Shown here in pieces: positions 1 to 5,878 of a DNA stretch of 10,833 nucleotides (the first letter of the stretch is position 1; every line of letters begins with the position of its first letter). This DNA comes from Actinobacteria bacterium UBA4426 (GTDB taxonomy: Bacteria; Actinomycetota; Actinomycetes; S36-B12): assembly GCA_002390705.1 (NCBI GenBank), contig DGQA01000017.1, positions 1 to 10,833 of the forward strand. Direction: 5' to 3'. A model generated the notes under the pieces. That model was given only the letters and a program-made list of their open reading frames with translations. It did no database searches and was not told the DNA's origin. The translations under genes and the position numbers were made by a program.

Positions 1-711
1 CCGATCAGTGAGCATGCCCTGCGCGAGCGGACTGAACGTGATTGCACCAGCACCTACTTCAGCGAGTGCATCGAGCAATCCATCTTCGATCCAACGGTTC
101 AACATGGAATAAGAGGGCTGGTGAATCAAAAGCGGCACACCGAGATCGCCCAGAATGCGAGCCGCTTCCAGGGTGCGTGCCGGCGAATATGACGAGATGC
201 CAACGTAGAGCGCTTTTCCTTGCTGCACCGCGGTAGCGAGGGCCCCCATGGACTCAGCAAGAGAAGTTTCCGGGTCGGGCCGGTGATGGTAAAAAATGTC
301 AACGTACTCAAGGCCCAGGCGCTGCAAACTTTGGTCAAGGCTAGCAAGGATGTGCTTGCGCGAGCCAAGATCACCGTAGGGCCCAGGCCACATATCCCAG
401 CCAGCTTTGGATGAGATGACGAGCTCATCGCGCAACCCCGAAAAATCCTCGCGTAAAATTCGACCAGCATTGACCTCCGCGGAGCCGTAGGGCGGGCCGT
501 AGTTGTTCGCCAGGTCAAAGTGCGTTATTCCCAGATCAAACGACTTGCGCATGATCGCTCGCTGTCTCTCGATCTGCTTGTCATCGCCAAAGTTGTGCCA
601 GAAGCCTAGAGAAATGGCGGGCAGTTTCAAGCCACTTTGGCCGGTCCGCCGGTATGGCATCCGCCCGTCGTATCGGTCGGGATCGGGTGAGTACACGTCG
701 AATGGGGGCAT
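1..711 (-). CDS. Aldo-keto reductase, L-glyceraldehyde 3-phosphate reductase type (partial, N-terminal 237 aa)
   Basis: The reading frame starts at ATG 711-709 and stays open to the left edge, giving 237 residues of a family whose members are usually about 330-350 residues, so the C-terminal third is missing. The N-terminus (RYDGRMPYRRTGQSGLKLP, about residues 13-31) and the block NNYGPPYGSAE (69-79) are characteristic of the YghZ/Gpr group (AKR14). That group is known to reduce L-glyceraldehyde 3-phosphate and other aldehydes with NADPH in the cytoplasm. The AKR catalytic tetrad is visible: Asp66, Tyr71, Lys102 and His143 (in YHHRPD). The fold is a TIM barrel, and the missing part should hold the rest of the NADPH site. 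There is no clear ribosome binding site just upstream. Nothing looks broken. Assignment to the family is firm; the physiological substrate is not shown by the sequence. Confidence 0.95.
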   Translation of the reverse strand, partial: MPPFDVYSPDPDRYDGRMPYRRTGQSGLKLPAISLGFWHNFGDDKQIERQRAIMRKSFDLGITHFDLANNYGPPYGSAEVNAGRILREDFSGLRDELVISSKAGWDMWPGPYGDLGSRKHILASLDQSLQRLGLEYVDIFYHHRPDPETSLAESMGALATAVQQGKALYVGISSYSPARTLEAARILGDLGVPLLIHQPSYSMLNRWIEDGLLDALAEVGAGAITFSPLAQGMLTDR

Positions 712-772
712 GACAGGGATTCTCCCATCACCAATACCGTGACTGACACCGCGGTTATCTAGACCTGCCGCG

Positions 773-801
773 GGTAGACGTCCCGCATTAGGAGGTGTCA
801 A
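773..801 (-). promoter_or_regulatory. Possible promoter for the aldo-keto reductase gene
   Basis: On the minus strand a perfect TTGACA (801-796) is followed after 17 bases by TCTACC (778-773), which is a poor -10 match. It would give a leader of about 60 bases before the ATG at 711. The -35 match and spacing support it; the weak -10 makes it tentative. Confidence 0.25.
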
Positions 802-895
802 CTCAACTGCCAGCAATCCCTAAGACGGCGCGAGGTTCCTGTTGCAGCACCCATGTGTTCAGACCAGTATTACCTCACGATGCCCAGCCCCGCTT

Positions 896-929
896 AAAAG
901 AACCCACAAGGAACAAAAAAGTGTTCTTT
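896..929 (-). terminator. Possible terminator of the tRNA operon
   Basis: Reading the minus strand, AAAGAAC (929-923) can pair perfectly with GTTCTTT (903-897), and a short T run follows. The stem is AT-rich and the loop is long (19 bases), so it is weak. It is the best hairpin downstream of tRNA-Phe, about 40 bases from its 3' end. Confidence 0.3.
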
Positions 930-969
930 GGCAAAAGGTATAGCCGTTGAGAGAGAAAGAGGCGATGGG

Positions 970-1043
970 TGGCCAGGGACGGGATCGAACCGTCGACCTT
1001 CCGATTTTCAGTCGGACGCTCGTACCAACTGAGCTACCTGGCC
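970..1043 (-). tRNA. tRNA-Phe (GAA)
   Basis: The minus strand folds as a cloverleaf. The acceptor strands GGCCAGG (1043-1037) and CCTGGCC (977-971) pair fully. The anticodon loop is CTGAAAA (1011-1005), with anticodon GAA at 1009-1007 closed by a TCCGA/TCGGA stem. The T arm carries GGTTCGATCCC. The discriminator base is A (970). CCA is not encoded, so the tail must be added by tRNA nucleotidyltransferase. It is the last gene of a three-tRNA cluster. Confidence 0.97.
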
Positions 1044-1070
1044 AACAAGTTCGGATCTCTCCGAACTAAG

Positions 1071-1144
1071 CGACCCCGACCGGACTCGAACCGGCGACCT
1101 CCGCCGTGACAGGGCGGCGCGCTAACCAACTGCGCTACGGGGCC
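1071..1144 (-). tRNA. tRNA-Asp (GTC)
   Basis: The minus strand forms a cloverleaf. Acceptor GGCCCCG (1144-1138) pairs with CGGGGTC (1078-1072) with one G-U pair. The anticodon loop CTGTCAC (1112-1106) has anticodon GTC at 1110-1108 on a CCGCC/GGCGG stem, and the T arm has GGTTCGAGTCC. The discriminator is G, usual for tRNA-Asp, and CCA is not encoded. It is the middle gene of the cluster: 30 bases after tRNA-Glu and 27 before tRNA-Phe. Confidence 0.97.
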
Positions 1145-1174
1145 AAACTTGTGATCTCCACACTATAGAAATCG

Positions 1175-1247
1175 TATCCCCAGCGGGGTTCGAACCCGCG
1201 TTACCGCCGTGAAAGGGCAGCGTCCTAGGCCACTAGACGATGGGGAC
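1175..1247 (-). tRNA. tRNA-Glu (TTC)
   Basis: The minus strand forms a cloverleaf. Acceptor GTCCCCA (1247-1241) pairs with TGGGGAT (1182-1176). The anticodon loop CTTTCAC (1215-1209) has anticodon TTC at 1213-1211, and the T arm has GGTTCGAACCC. CCA is not encoded (the tail reads A then CG). It is the promoter-proximal gene. The order Glu-Asp-Phe is a well-known actinobacterial tRNA cluster. Charged tRNA-Glu also feeds tetrapyrrole synthesis in organisms that use the C5 pathway. Confidence 0.97.
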
Positions 1248-1262
1248 CTGGTGCAGTTGGGA

Positions 1263-1268
1263 AGTGTA
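1263..1268 (-). promoter_or_regulatory. Possible -10 element of the tRNA-Glu/Asp/Phe operon
   Basis: TACACT on the minus strand (1268-1263) fits TANNNT and lies 15 bases before the first base of tRNA-Glu, a sensible distance for a short pre-tRNA leader. No good -35 is seen 16-18 bases upstream. The site lies in the short divergent gap before the metallopeptidase gene. Confidence 0.35.
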
Positions 1269-1319
1269 GGGGAGAGACCTCCGTGAGTGGTACTCGGCCT
1301 CGCATGTGAAGGTGGAACC

Positions 1320-1667
1320 ATGATTGATGTTCCTTTAGCTCGGTTCGAGGAACTTGTGAGTGACTCCTTAGACACCATTCCCGAGGGACTCTTGGCGCTG
1401 ATGGAGAACATAGTTGTGCTTGTGGAGGAGCAGAAACCTGGTCGACCCCATCTGCTGGGGTTGTATCACGGAGTCCCGCTCACAAAACGCGGAACCGGAT
1501 ATTCGGGGTTTCTCCCCGACCACATCACCATTTACCGCACACCGATCTTGCGGATGTGTGGATCAGAGGAAGCCGTGGTTCGCCAAGTCGGGATAACAGT
1601 GATCCATGAAGTGGCGCATCACTTTGGGATCAGCGACGAGCGTTTACACGAGTTGGGCTACGGGTAG
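1320..1667 (+). CDS. Zincin-like metallopeptidase family protein
   Basis: A 115-residue protein of the small bacterial 'metallopeptidase family' (zincin-like, formerly DUF1025, PF06262). The C-terminal helix carries HEVAHHFG, matching the zinc-binding HExxHxxG signature with the two His ligands and the catalytic Glu. It is followed by SDER, where an acidic residue can act as the third ligand. The N-terminal part (FEELVSDSLDTIP) and middle (GLYHGVPLTKRGTGYSG) match the family. I chose ATG 1320 because AAGGTGG at 1309-1315 sits 4 bases before it and the family starts just ahead of the FEELV helix; a GTG at 1287 would add 11 unneeded residues. It has no signal peptide, so it is cytoplasmic. The natural substrate of this family is not established. 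It is divergent from the tRNA operon. Confidence 0.9.
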   Translation: MIDVPLARFEELVSDSLDTIPEGLLALMENIVVLVEEQKPGRPHLLGLYHGVPLTKRGTGYSGFLPDHITIYRTPILRMCGSEEAVVRQVGITVIHEVAHHFGISDERLHELGYG

Positions 1668-1677
1668 GCTGTGAACC
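1643..1677 (+). promoter_or_regulatory. Probable leaderless promoter of the SDR gene
   Basis: TTTACA (1643-1648, five of six bases matching TTGACA), a 16-base spacer and TAGGCT (1665-1670, TANNNT) are followed by seven bases and then the ATG at 1678. Transcription would therefore start at or next to the start codon, and there is no Shine-Dalgarno sequence there. The first three bases of the -10 are the TAG stop codon of the metallopeptidase gene. Confidence 0.55.
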
Positions 1678-2451
1678 ATGCATATTGCTGACTCGGTCTA
1701 TTTCATAAGTGGTGGGGCATCTGGGCTAGGTGAGGCTGCTGCTCGACGCTTGGCAGCTAATGGAGCCGCAGGCGTTGTTATCTCCGACTTAAATCTGGAA
1801 GCTGCACAAAAACTTGCGTCAGAATTGGGCGATGTTGCACTTGCCGTGCGGGTCGATGTGCAAAACACGGATGAAATTGTCGCCGGCATGGACGCTGCGA
1901 TTACCCGCTTTGGTCGAATTGATGCGGCAATTAACTGTGCAGGGATCGGTTGGGCTGAGCGAACCCTCGATCGAGAAAATAATGCCGCACCAATTGACAA
2001 CTACCGTCGAGTGATCAACATCAACCTCGTGGGAACTTTCAACGTCACCAGAATCGCTGCGTCACATATTGCCAAGAACGAGCCACAAGACTCCGGGGAG
2101 CGGGGAGTGATCGTGATGACCGCGTCCCTCGCCGCCTTTGATGGGCAGATTGGTCAAGCCGCGTACAGCGCGAGCAAAGGCGGCATTGTTGGAATGACTC
2201 TTCCGTTGTCCCGTGATCTCGCAGCTACCGGAATCCGAGTTATGACCGTTGCGCCAGGACTAATTGATACGCCGATCTACGACACCATGCCGGAGGGTTT
2301 GAAAGAGCGGCTGGCATCAACACCGGTATTCCCAAAGCGTTTGGGTTTGCCAGACGAATATGCACATCTAGTGCAGGCGATCCTAGAAAACCGCTACCTT
2401 AACGGCGAAACCATTCGACTAGATGCGGCATTGCGCATGGCACCGAAGTAG
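1678..2451 (+). CDS. SDR-family NAD-dependent dehydrogenase, 3-hydroxyacyl-CoA dehydrogenase type II-like
   Basis: A 257-residue classical short-chain dehydrogenase/reductase. Visible motifs are the nucleotide-binding SGGASGLG (11-18), Asp37 at the end of the second strand (favouring NAD over NADP), NCAG (86-89) and the catalytic residues Asn116, Ser150, Tyr163 and Lys167 (YSASK). The block around FDGQIGQAAYSASKGG and the C-terminus (LNGETIRLDAALRMAPK) resemble the HSD10/type II 3-hydroxyacyl-CoA dehydrogenase group. That group oxidises 3-hydroxyacyl-CoA (including branched short-chain forms) to 3-ketoacyl-CoA in fatty acid or isoleucine breakdown. The exact substrate cannot be read from sequence. 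It is cytoplasmic. It starts 10 bases after the metallopeptidase stop, with no Shine-Dalgarno but with a good promoter just upstream. Its stop lies 6 bases from the end of the convergent Sua5-type gene. Confidence 0.93.
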   Translation: MHIADSVYFISGGASGLGEAAARRLAANGAAGVVISDLNLEAAQKLASELGDVALAVRVDVQNTDEIVAGMDAAITRFGRIDAAINCAGIGWAERTLDRENNAAPIDNYRRVININLVGTFNVTRIAASHIAKNEPQDSGERGVIVMTASLAAFDGQIGQAAYSASKGGIVGMTLPLSRDLAATGIRVMTVAPGLIDTPIYDTMPEGLKERLASTPVFPKRLGLPDEYAHLVQAILENRYLNGETIRLDAALRMAPK

Positions 2452-2457
2452 TACTTA

Positions 2458-3408
2458 CTATGTAGCAGCCCGGTTGAGTCGGTCTCGAATTGCTGCAGCG
2501 AGCCCACCACCGGTGGGCGGAACAGCGTAAATAACTGCTTCACTAGATTTGTCGGCTTCGCGTAAAGCCGAGTACAGAACGTGGGCATATTGATCAGCAT
2601 TTTCAGGGGAAGCAATTCGGTTAAATCCAACCGGTGTCTCAATATCTTGCATCGCAATCAGTGCCCCGCCCCGGGAATTTTTTAGTTCAGACTCTGTGGT
2701 GAGCACCAGTTGCCTTTTGGGTCTGTAGTGGGACGCGAGAGTGCCGGGTGCTCGCACGTGACTTTCGTTACGTGAAAGGTGAACGATTGTGTCAATGTCT
2801 TCAGCCGTGACGCCGCCATGACGAAGAATGATTGGTTTTGACGCAGTTGCATCGATAATTGTGGATTCGACTCCGATCCGTGAGCCTGCTCCGTCGAGAG
2901 CTAGGTCGTCTTGCGCAAGATAGTCATTGAGTTCCTCAACCGCGTGCGCCAGTGACGTGGGACTCACATTGCCGAAACGGTTTGCGCTCGGCGCTGCGAT
3001 CCCTGCCGCCTGATCATTTTTTTCTTTGGCCAGGGCTGCGAGGACCTGTCGGAAGACGGGGTGCTGCGGAACTCTTATGGCAATAGTGTCTTGGCCACCG
3101 GTGAGATAGTCACCCACTCGGGGGAGTCGCTCAAGAACCAGGGTCAAGGGTCCGGGCCAAAATGCGGTTGCAAGATCTTTGGCATATTCGGGAATTTGTG
3201 CGGCCCAAGCGCTGACGTGTTCCTGGCCAGAGATGTGAACGATCACGGGGTGGTTCGCCGGGCGATTCTTTGCGGTGAAGATCCGGCCTACGGCAATTTT
3301 ATTGTCGGCGTCAGCACCGAGGCCATAAACCGTTTCGGTGGGCAGGATCGCTAGATGTCCTCGTGCGAGCGCATTTGCCACCTCGCTGGGATTTGTTACT
3401 TCACGCAC
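2458..3408 (-). CDS. L-threonylcarbamoyladenylate synthase, Sua5 type
   Basis: This 316-residue enzyme makes threonylcarbamoyl-AMP from threonine, bicarbonate and ATP, the first step of the universal t6A37 modification of ANN-decoding tRNAs. The YrdC domain fills about residues 1-205: PTETVYGLG (23-31), KNRP (47-50), WPGPLT (84-89), APSANRFG (139-146), GVESTIID (179-186) and LRHGGVT (195-201). The linker PGTLASHYRP (221-230) and a C-terminal Sua5 domain (about 231-316, ending in the typical LNRAA helix) show the long Sua5 form rather than the short TsaC form. The start is GTG 3408. No Shine-Dalgarno precedes it, but TAGAGT lies six bases upstream, so a leaderless transcript is likely. It is convergent with the SDR gene and divergent from the HtrA gene. 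Cytoplasmic housekeeping role; high certainty. Confidence 0.95.
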   Translation of the reverse strand: MREVTNPSEVANALARGHLAILPTETVYGLGADADNKIAVGRIFTAKNRPANHPVIVHISGQEHVSAWAAQIPEYAKDLATAFWPGPLTLVLERLPRVGDYLTGGQDTIAIRVPQHPVFRQVLAALAKEKNDQAAGIAAPSANRFGNVSPTSLAHAVEELNDYLAQDDLALDGAGSRIGVESTIIDATASKPIILRHGGVTAEDIDTIVHLSRNESHVRAPGTLASHYRPKRQLVLTTESELKNSRGGALIAMQDIETPVGFNRIASPENADQYAHVLYSALREADKSSEAVIYAVPPTGGGLAAAIRDRLNRAAT

Positions 3409-3420
3409 GGTTGAACTCTA
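3409..3420 (-). promoter_or_regulatory. Possible leaderless -10 element of the Sua5-type gene
   Basis: On the minus strand TAGAGT (3420-3415) fits TANNNT and is separated by six bases from the GTG start at 3408. No ribosome binding site is seen between them. No good -35 can be identified 16-18 bases further upstream, so this rests on the -10 match and spacing. Confidence 0.35.
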
Positions 3421-3545
3421 GCCGTAGTGGATTCTGTGTAGTTTTGTAAGGGAATGGTAAAGATTGTGTTTGGGCTCGGCAAAGTATTGATTTTGATGGA
3501 GCCAATCGGGTGCACGGTCGCTCTAATGGGCACAGCAACCAATTC

Positions 3546-3551
3546 AGGAGG
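3546..3551 (+). promoter_or_regulatory. Shine-Dalgarno of the HtrA-like protease gene
   Basis: A perfect AGGAGG lies six bases before ATG 3558. It decides the start in favour of 3558 over an in-frame ATG at 3510, whose extra residues would be encoded across the Shine-Dalgarno itself. Confidence 0.85.
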
Positions 3552-3557
3552 AACAAA

Positions 3558-4739
3558 ATGACCATTGCACCCGAGAGCATTAATCCAGATAGAACAATGA
3601 ATGTTGACACATTGGCTCAAGAGTCAGTGGATCCAAAACCTGATCCAAATCCAACTTTCGATACACCGATAGGTGCAACTCCCAAAGGTAAATCCCGTGT
3701 CGGCTTGGTAATTACCGGAGCAGCGATCACGGCACTCTTTGGCGGGGCAGTAGGTGGAGCAGTTGGCTACACGGTTGCTCAGAGTAATTCGAGTTCACCC
3801 ATCGCGGTTCTATCCGGTGGTTCAATTGATCCCGCAGCCGGATCCGTCGCCGCGGTCGCCGCGGCGGTGCAACCTTCCGTGGTTCAGCTAAATGTGTCGG
3901 GATCGCAGGGTGATGGGACTGGAACCGGATTTGTTGTGAGCTCCGACGGATACATCGTTACCAATGATCACGTGGCAGGGGACGCAGGAAATGACGGAAC
4001 TATCGATGTAACTTTTGTTGACGGTTCAACCGCGACGGGAACGCTCGTAGGAGGCGACCCGGGTTACGACATTGCTGTTGTTAAAGTCGATCGTACTGAA
4101 CTACCCGCATTGACACTGGGTAGTTCTGAAACAGTCAACGTGGGCGACATTGCCATTGCAATTGGTTCACCGTTGGGGCTCCAAGGGACCGTGACTTCGG
4201 GAATTATTAGTGCACTTAATCGCCCGGTGACCGCTGGCGGTCAGGGGGATACGGCGTATATCAACGCAATTCAAACAGATGCTGCGATTAATCCCGGTAA
4301 CTCTGGCGGGCCACTTGTGAACATGGCAGGTGAAGTAGTTGGAGTTAACTCTGCAATCGCGACGGTGGGCAGAGGTGATGCCGCGGGAAGCATCGGACTT
4401 GGTTTTGCAATCCCAATTGATACAGCGAAACGAATTGTTGATGAGCTGATTAATACCGGAACATCCCAAACTCCGGTGATTGGTGTTCAACTCGACATGG
4501 GCTTCGAAGGTCCCGGTGGAGCTGTCGCACAAGTAACTTCGGGGTCACCGGCTGAGGCTGCCGGGTTGCAAGAAGGCGACGTGATCACCAAGGTCGCTGG
4601 CAACTTGATCAGTGATTCAACCGCTTTGATAGTTGCCATTCGCGCGAATGCTCCGGGAGATGAAATTGAACTCACCGTGCTACGCAATGGCGACACACTC
4701 TCAGTCAACATAACTCTTGCGACGGCTGAAAAAATCTAA
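3558..4739 (+). CDS. HtrA/DegP-like trypsin-type serine protease with PDZ domain, membrane-anchored
   Basis: A 393-residue envelope protease. The domain order is a cytoplasmic polar, proline-rich N-tail (1-46), one transmembrane helix (about 48-74, rich in Gly/Ala), a short linker, a trypsin-like domain (about 97-300) and one C-terminal PDZ domain (about 303-388). The catalytic triad is complete: His138 in TNDHVAG, Asp171 in YDIAVVKV and Ser249 in NPGNSGGPL. The PDZ part shows SPAEAAGLQEGDVI. This matches actinobacterial HtrA/PepD-like proteins, which degrade or refold misfolded proteins outside the membrane under stress; length and single PDZ domain are normal for that group. It is divergent from the Sua5-type gene across 149 bases in which I see no clear promoter. 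It has a strong Shine-Dalgarno and a strong terminator, so it is probably monocistronic. Confidence 0.96.
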   Translation: MTIAPESINPDRTMNVDTLAQESVDPKPDPNPTFDTPIGATPKGKSRVGLVITGAAITALFGGAVGGAVGYTVAQSNSSSPIAVLSGGSIDPAAGSVAAVAAAVQPSVVQLNVSGSQGDGTGTGFVVSSDGYIVTNDHVAGDAGNDGTIDVTFVDGSTATGTLVGGDPGYDIAVVKVDRTELPALTLGSSETVNVGDIAIAIGSPLGLQGTVTSGIISALNRPVTAGGQGDTAYINAIQTDAAINPGNSGGPLVNMAGEVVGVNSAIATVGRGDAAGSIGLGFAIPIDTAKRIVDELINTGTSQTPVIGVQLDMGFEGPGGAVAQVTSGSPAEAAGLQEGDVITKVAGNLISDSTALIVAIRANAPGDEIELTVLRNGDTLSVNITLATAEKI

Positions 4740-4772
4740 GCACAAGTGACTTTTGTCATGACCCCGTAAAGC

Positions 4773-4812
4773 CTGAGCCCGCCGTGACCTCCTCCACGGC
4801 GGGCTCAGTTCT
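4773..4812 (+). terminator. Strong hairpin terminator after the HtrA-like gene
   Basis: CTGAGCCCGCCGTG (4773-4786) pairs perfectly over 14 bp with CACGGCGGGCTCAG (4795-4808) around an 8-base loop (4787-4794), 33 bases after the stop codon. Only a short TT follows the stem, with no full U-tract, as is common for actinobacterial terminators. The stem is symmetric and could work on both strands, but no minus-strand gene ends here. Confidence 0.85.
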
Positions 4813-4900
4813 GTCGCGTGATGACCGTGACGCACTGCAATTCCCATACGCTGAAAACAATGTTTCCGATTCTGCTGAACCCGACGGTGAGTGACGCGCA

Positions 4901-4932
4901 GCCGTGAGCGCCGTGAGCACCCCTCGAGGTGC
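4901..4932 (+). repeat. Short tandem repeat and small hairpin ahead of the MpaB-family gene
   Basis: GCCGTGAGC is repeated twice in tandem (4901-4909 and 4910-4918), with a further GTGAG nearby at 4887-4891. The repeat runs into a small hairpin, GCACC (4917-4921) with GGTGC (4928-4932) around CCTCGA. It lies in the leader of the gene starting at 4964. Its role is unknown; it may be a weak transcript structure or chance. Confidence 0.35.
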
Positions 4933-4963
4933 GGGTTTGGTGTTTATTGGGCAGGGTTAGTCC

Positions 4964-5878
4964 GTGATCAACCCACTTTCTATCGCCCGTGAGCGAATCG
5001 CCTCAGGTTTTAGACGCATGGTGTCTGGGGAGCCCGACGGAGCGCCCGAATGGGTGACGCAATTAAGCCGCGGTGTTGATGAGGGTTTTTTTGGTCCTGG
5101 TTCGGCAACGTGGGCCGTGCACGGTTCCCTGCCCACGCTGGTGGGTGGTGTGCGTTCACTGCTCATGCAGGCATTGCACCCCGGTGCCCTTGCCGGCGTC
5201 GACGAGCATTCGCGCTACGAGGCAGACCCACTTGGTCGCTTGGCAGGAACTACACAGTGGCTGACGGTTGTGACATTCGGTGACACCGAGATGGCAGAGC
5301 GAGAGTGCGCACGCGTTCGCGGAATGCATCGAAAAGTAACGGGGAGTTACATAAACGCGCACGGTCAAGAAATGGATTACAAGGCAACAGATTCAGATCT
5401 CTTACGTTGGGTTCATGTCGCTTTTGCAGACTCATTCTTAGCTGCGCATTTAGTGTGGGGTGGGCCAATCCCTGGCGGCCCGGACCAGTACGTGCGCGAG
5501 TGGGCGATCGCTGGTGAAATGGTTGGAGTCACCGATCCGCCTCGAAGTTTTGACGAACTACACGACCAACTCAACGCTTTCAGACCAGATCTTTGTGGTG
5601 GTGAACGGGCACTTCGTACGGTGAGATTTGTGAGAAATGCACCGGTCCCACTTGCTGCAAAAGCGCCGTACAGTGCGCTTTTTGCCGGTGCGGCCGCAAC
5701 AATGCCGAAATACCAGCGGGAACTATTGGGGCTACCGACAATCCCAATGACTGCCGTTAAACCCCTGGTGACCGGAATGCTGGGGAGCCTTGGTTGGGTT
5801 CTGGGACCCACTTCCCCCTCGATGAATGCCGCAAATGAGCGGGTCGCGACATGCCAAGAGACCCCCGGTTCGCCATAA
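4964..5878 (+). CDS. Oxygenase MpaB family protein (DUF2236, Lcp-like fold)
   Basis: A 304-residue protein of the MpaB/rubber-oxygenase (Lcp-like, DUF2236) family. Members include haem-binding latex-clearing proteins and many uncharacterised actinobacterial proteins. Family marks visible are MQALHPGALAGV (68-79), RYEADPLGRLAGT (84-96) and, in the core, SDLLRWVHVAFADS (144-157). By family analogy His151 in the WVH motif is the likely haem ligand. No signal peptide is evident, so it is probably cytoplasmic, unlike secreted Lcp. The start is GTG 4964; the preceding bases form only a weak ribosome binding site, and no better in-frame start fits. The reaction is unknown: C-C double-bond oxygenation is known for a few relatives and should not be assumed. 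The 3' end overlaps the longest version of the next gene by 28 bases, suggesting co-transcription. Confidence 0.87.
   Translation: MINPLSIARERIASGFRRMVSGEPDGAPEWVTQLSRGVDEGFFGPGSATWAVHGSLPTLVGGVRSLLMQALHPGALAGVDEHSRYEADPLGRLAGTTQWLTVVTFGDTEMAERECARVRGMHRKVTGSYINAHGQEMDYKATDSDLLRWVHVAFADSFLAAHLVWGGPIPGGPDQYVREWAIAGEMVGVTDPPRSFDELHDQLNAFRPDLCGGERALRTVRFVRNAPVPLAAKAPYSALFAGAAATMPKYQRELLGLPTIPMTAVKPLVTGMLGSLGWVLGPTSPSMNAANERVATCQETPGSP

Larger units (their letters stand above)
712..969. other. Intergenic region between the aldo-keto reductase and the tRNA cluster
   Basis: No coding sequence with a credible start and ribosome binding site is seen on either strand. The stretch contains the 5' leader of the aldo-keto reductase gene, two copies of the self-complementary hexamer CCGCGG (749-754 and 768-773) 13 bases apart, and the region downstream of tRNA-Phe with a weak terminator-like hairpin. 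Confidence 0.6.

Noticed and set aside
126..518. Open frame of 130 codons on the minus strand in another phase of the aldo-keto reductase
   Set aside because: The phase ending in ATG 711-709 encodes a clear aldo-keto reductase with its catalytic tetrad across the same bases.
749..773. Two CCGCGG hexamers 13 bases apart upstream of the aldo-keto reductase
   Set aside because: Each is self-complementary and short, the flanks do not pair, and there is no matching copy elsewhere in the window; too weak to call an operator.
1287..1319. GTG 1287 as start of the metallopeptidase, adding 11 residues
   Set aside because: The Shine-Dalgarno-like AAGGTGG at 1309-1315 serves ATG 1320, and the family begins just before the FEELV helix; the added codons also lie in the tRNA promoter region.
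3510..3557. ATG 3510 as start of the HtrA-like protease
   Set aside because: The added residues would be encoded by the segment that contains the perfect AGGAGG before ATG 3558, and they do not resemble the family.
4167..4532. Long open frame on the minus strand inside the HtrA-like gene
   Set aside because: It is antisense to a strongly conserved protease domain, has no recognisable domain or ribosome binding site, and its composition is that of a shadow frame.
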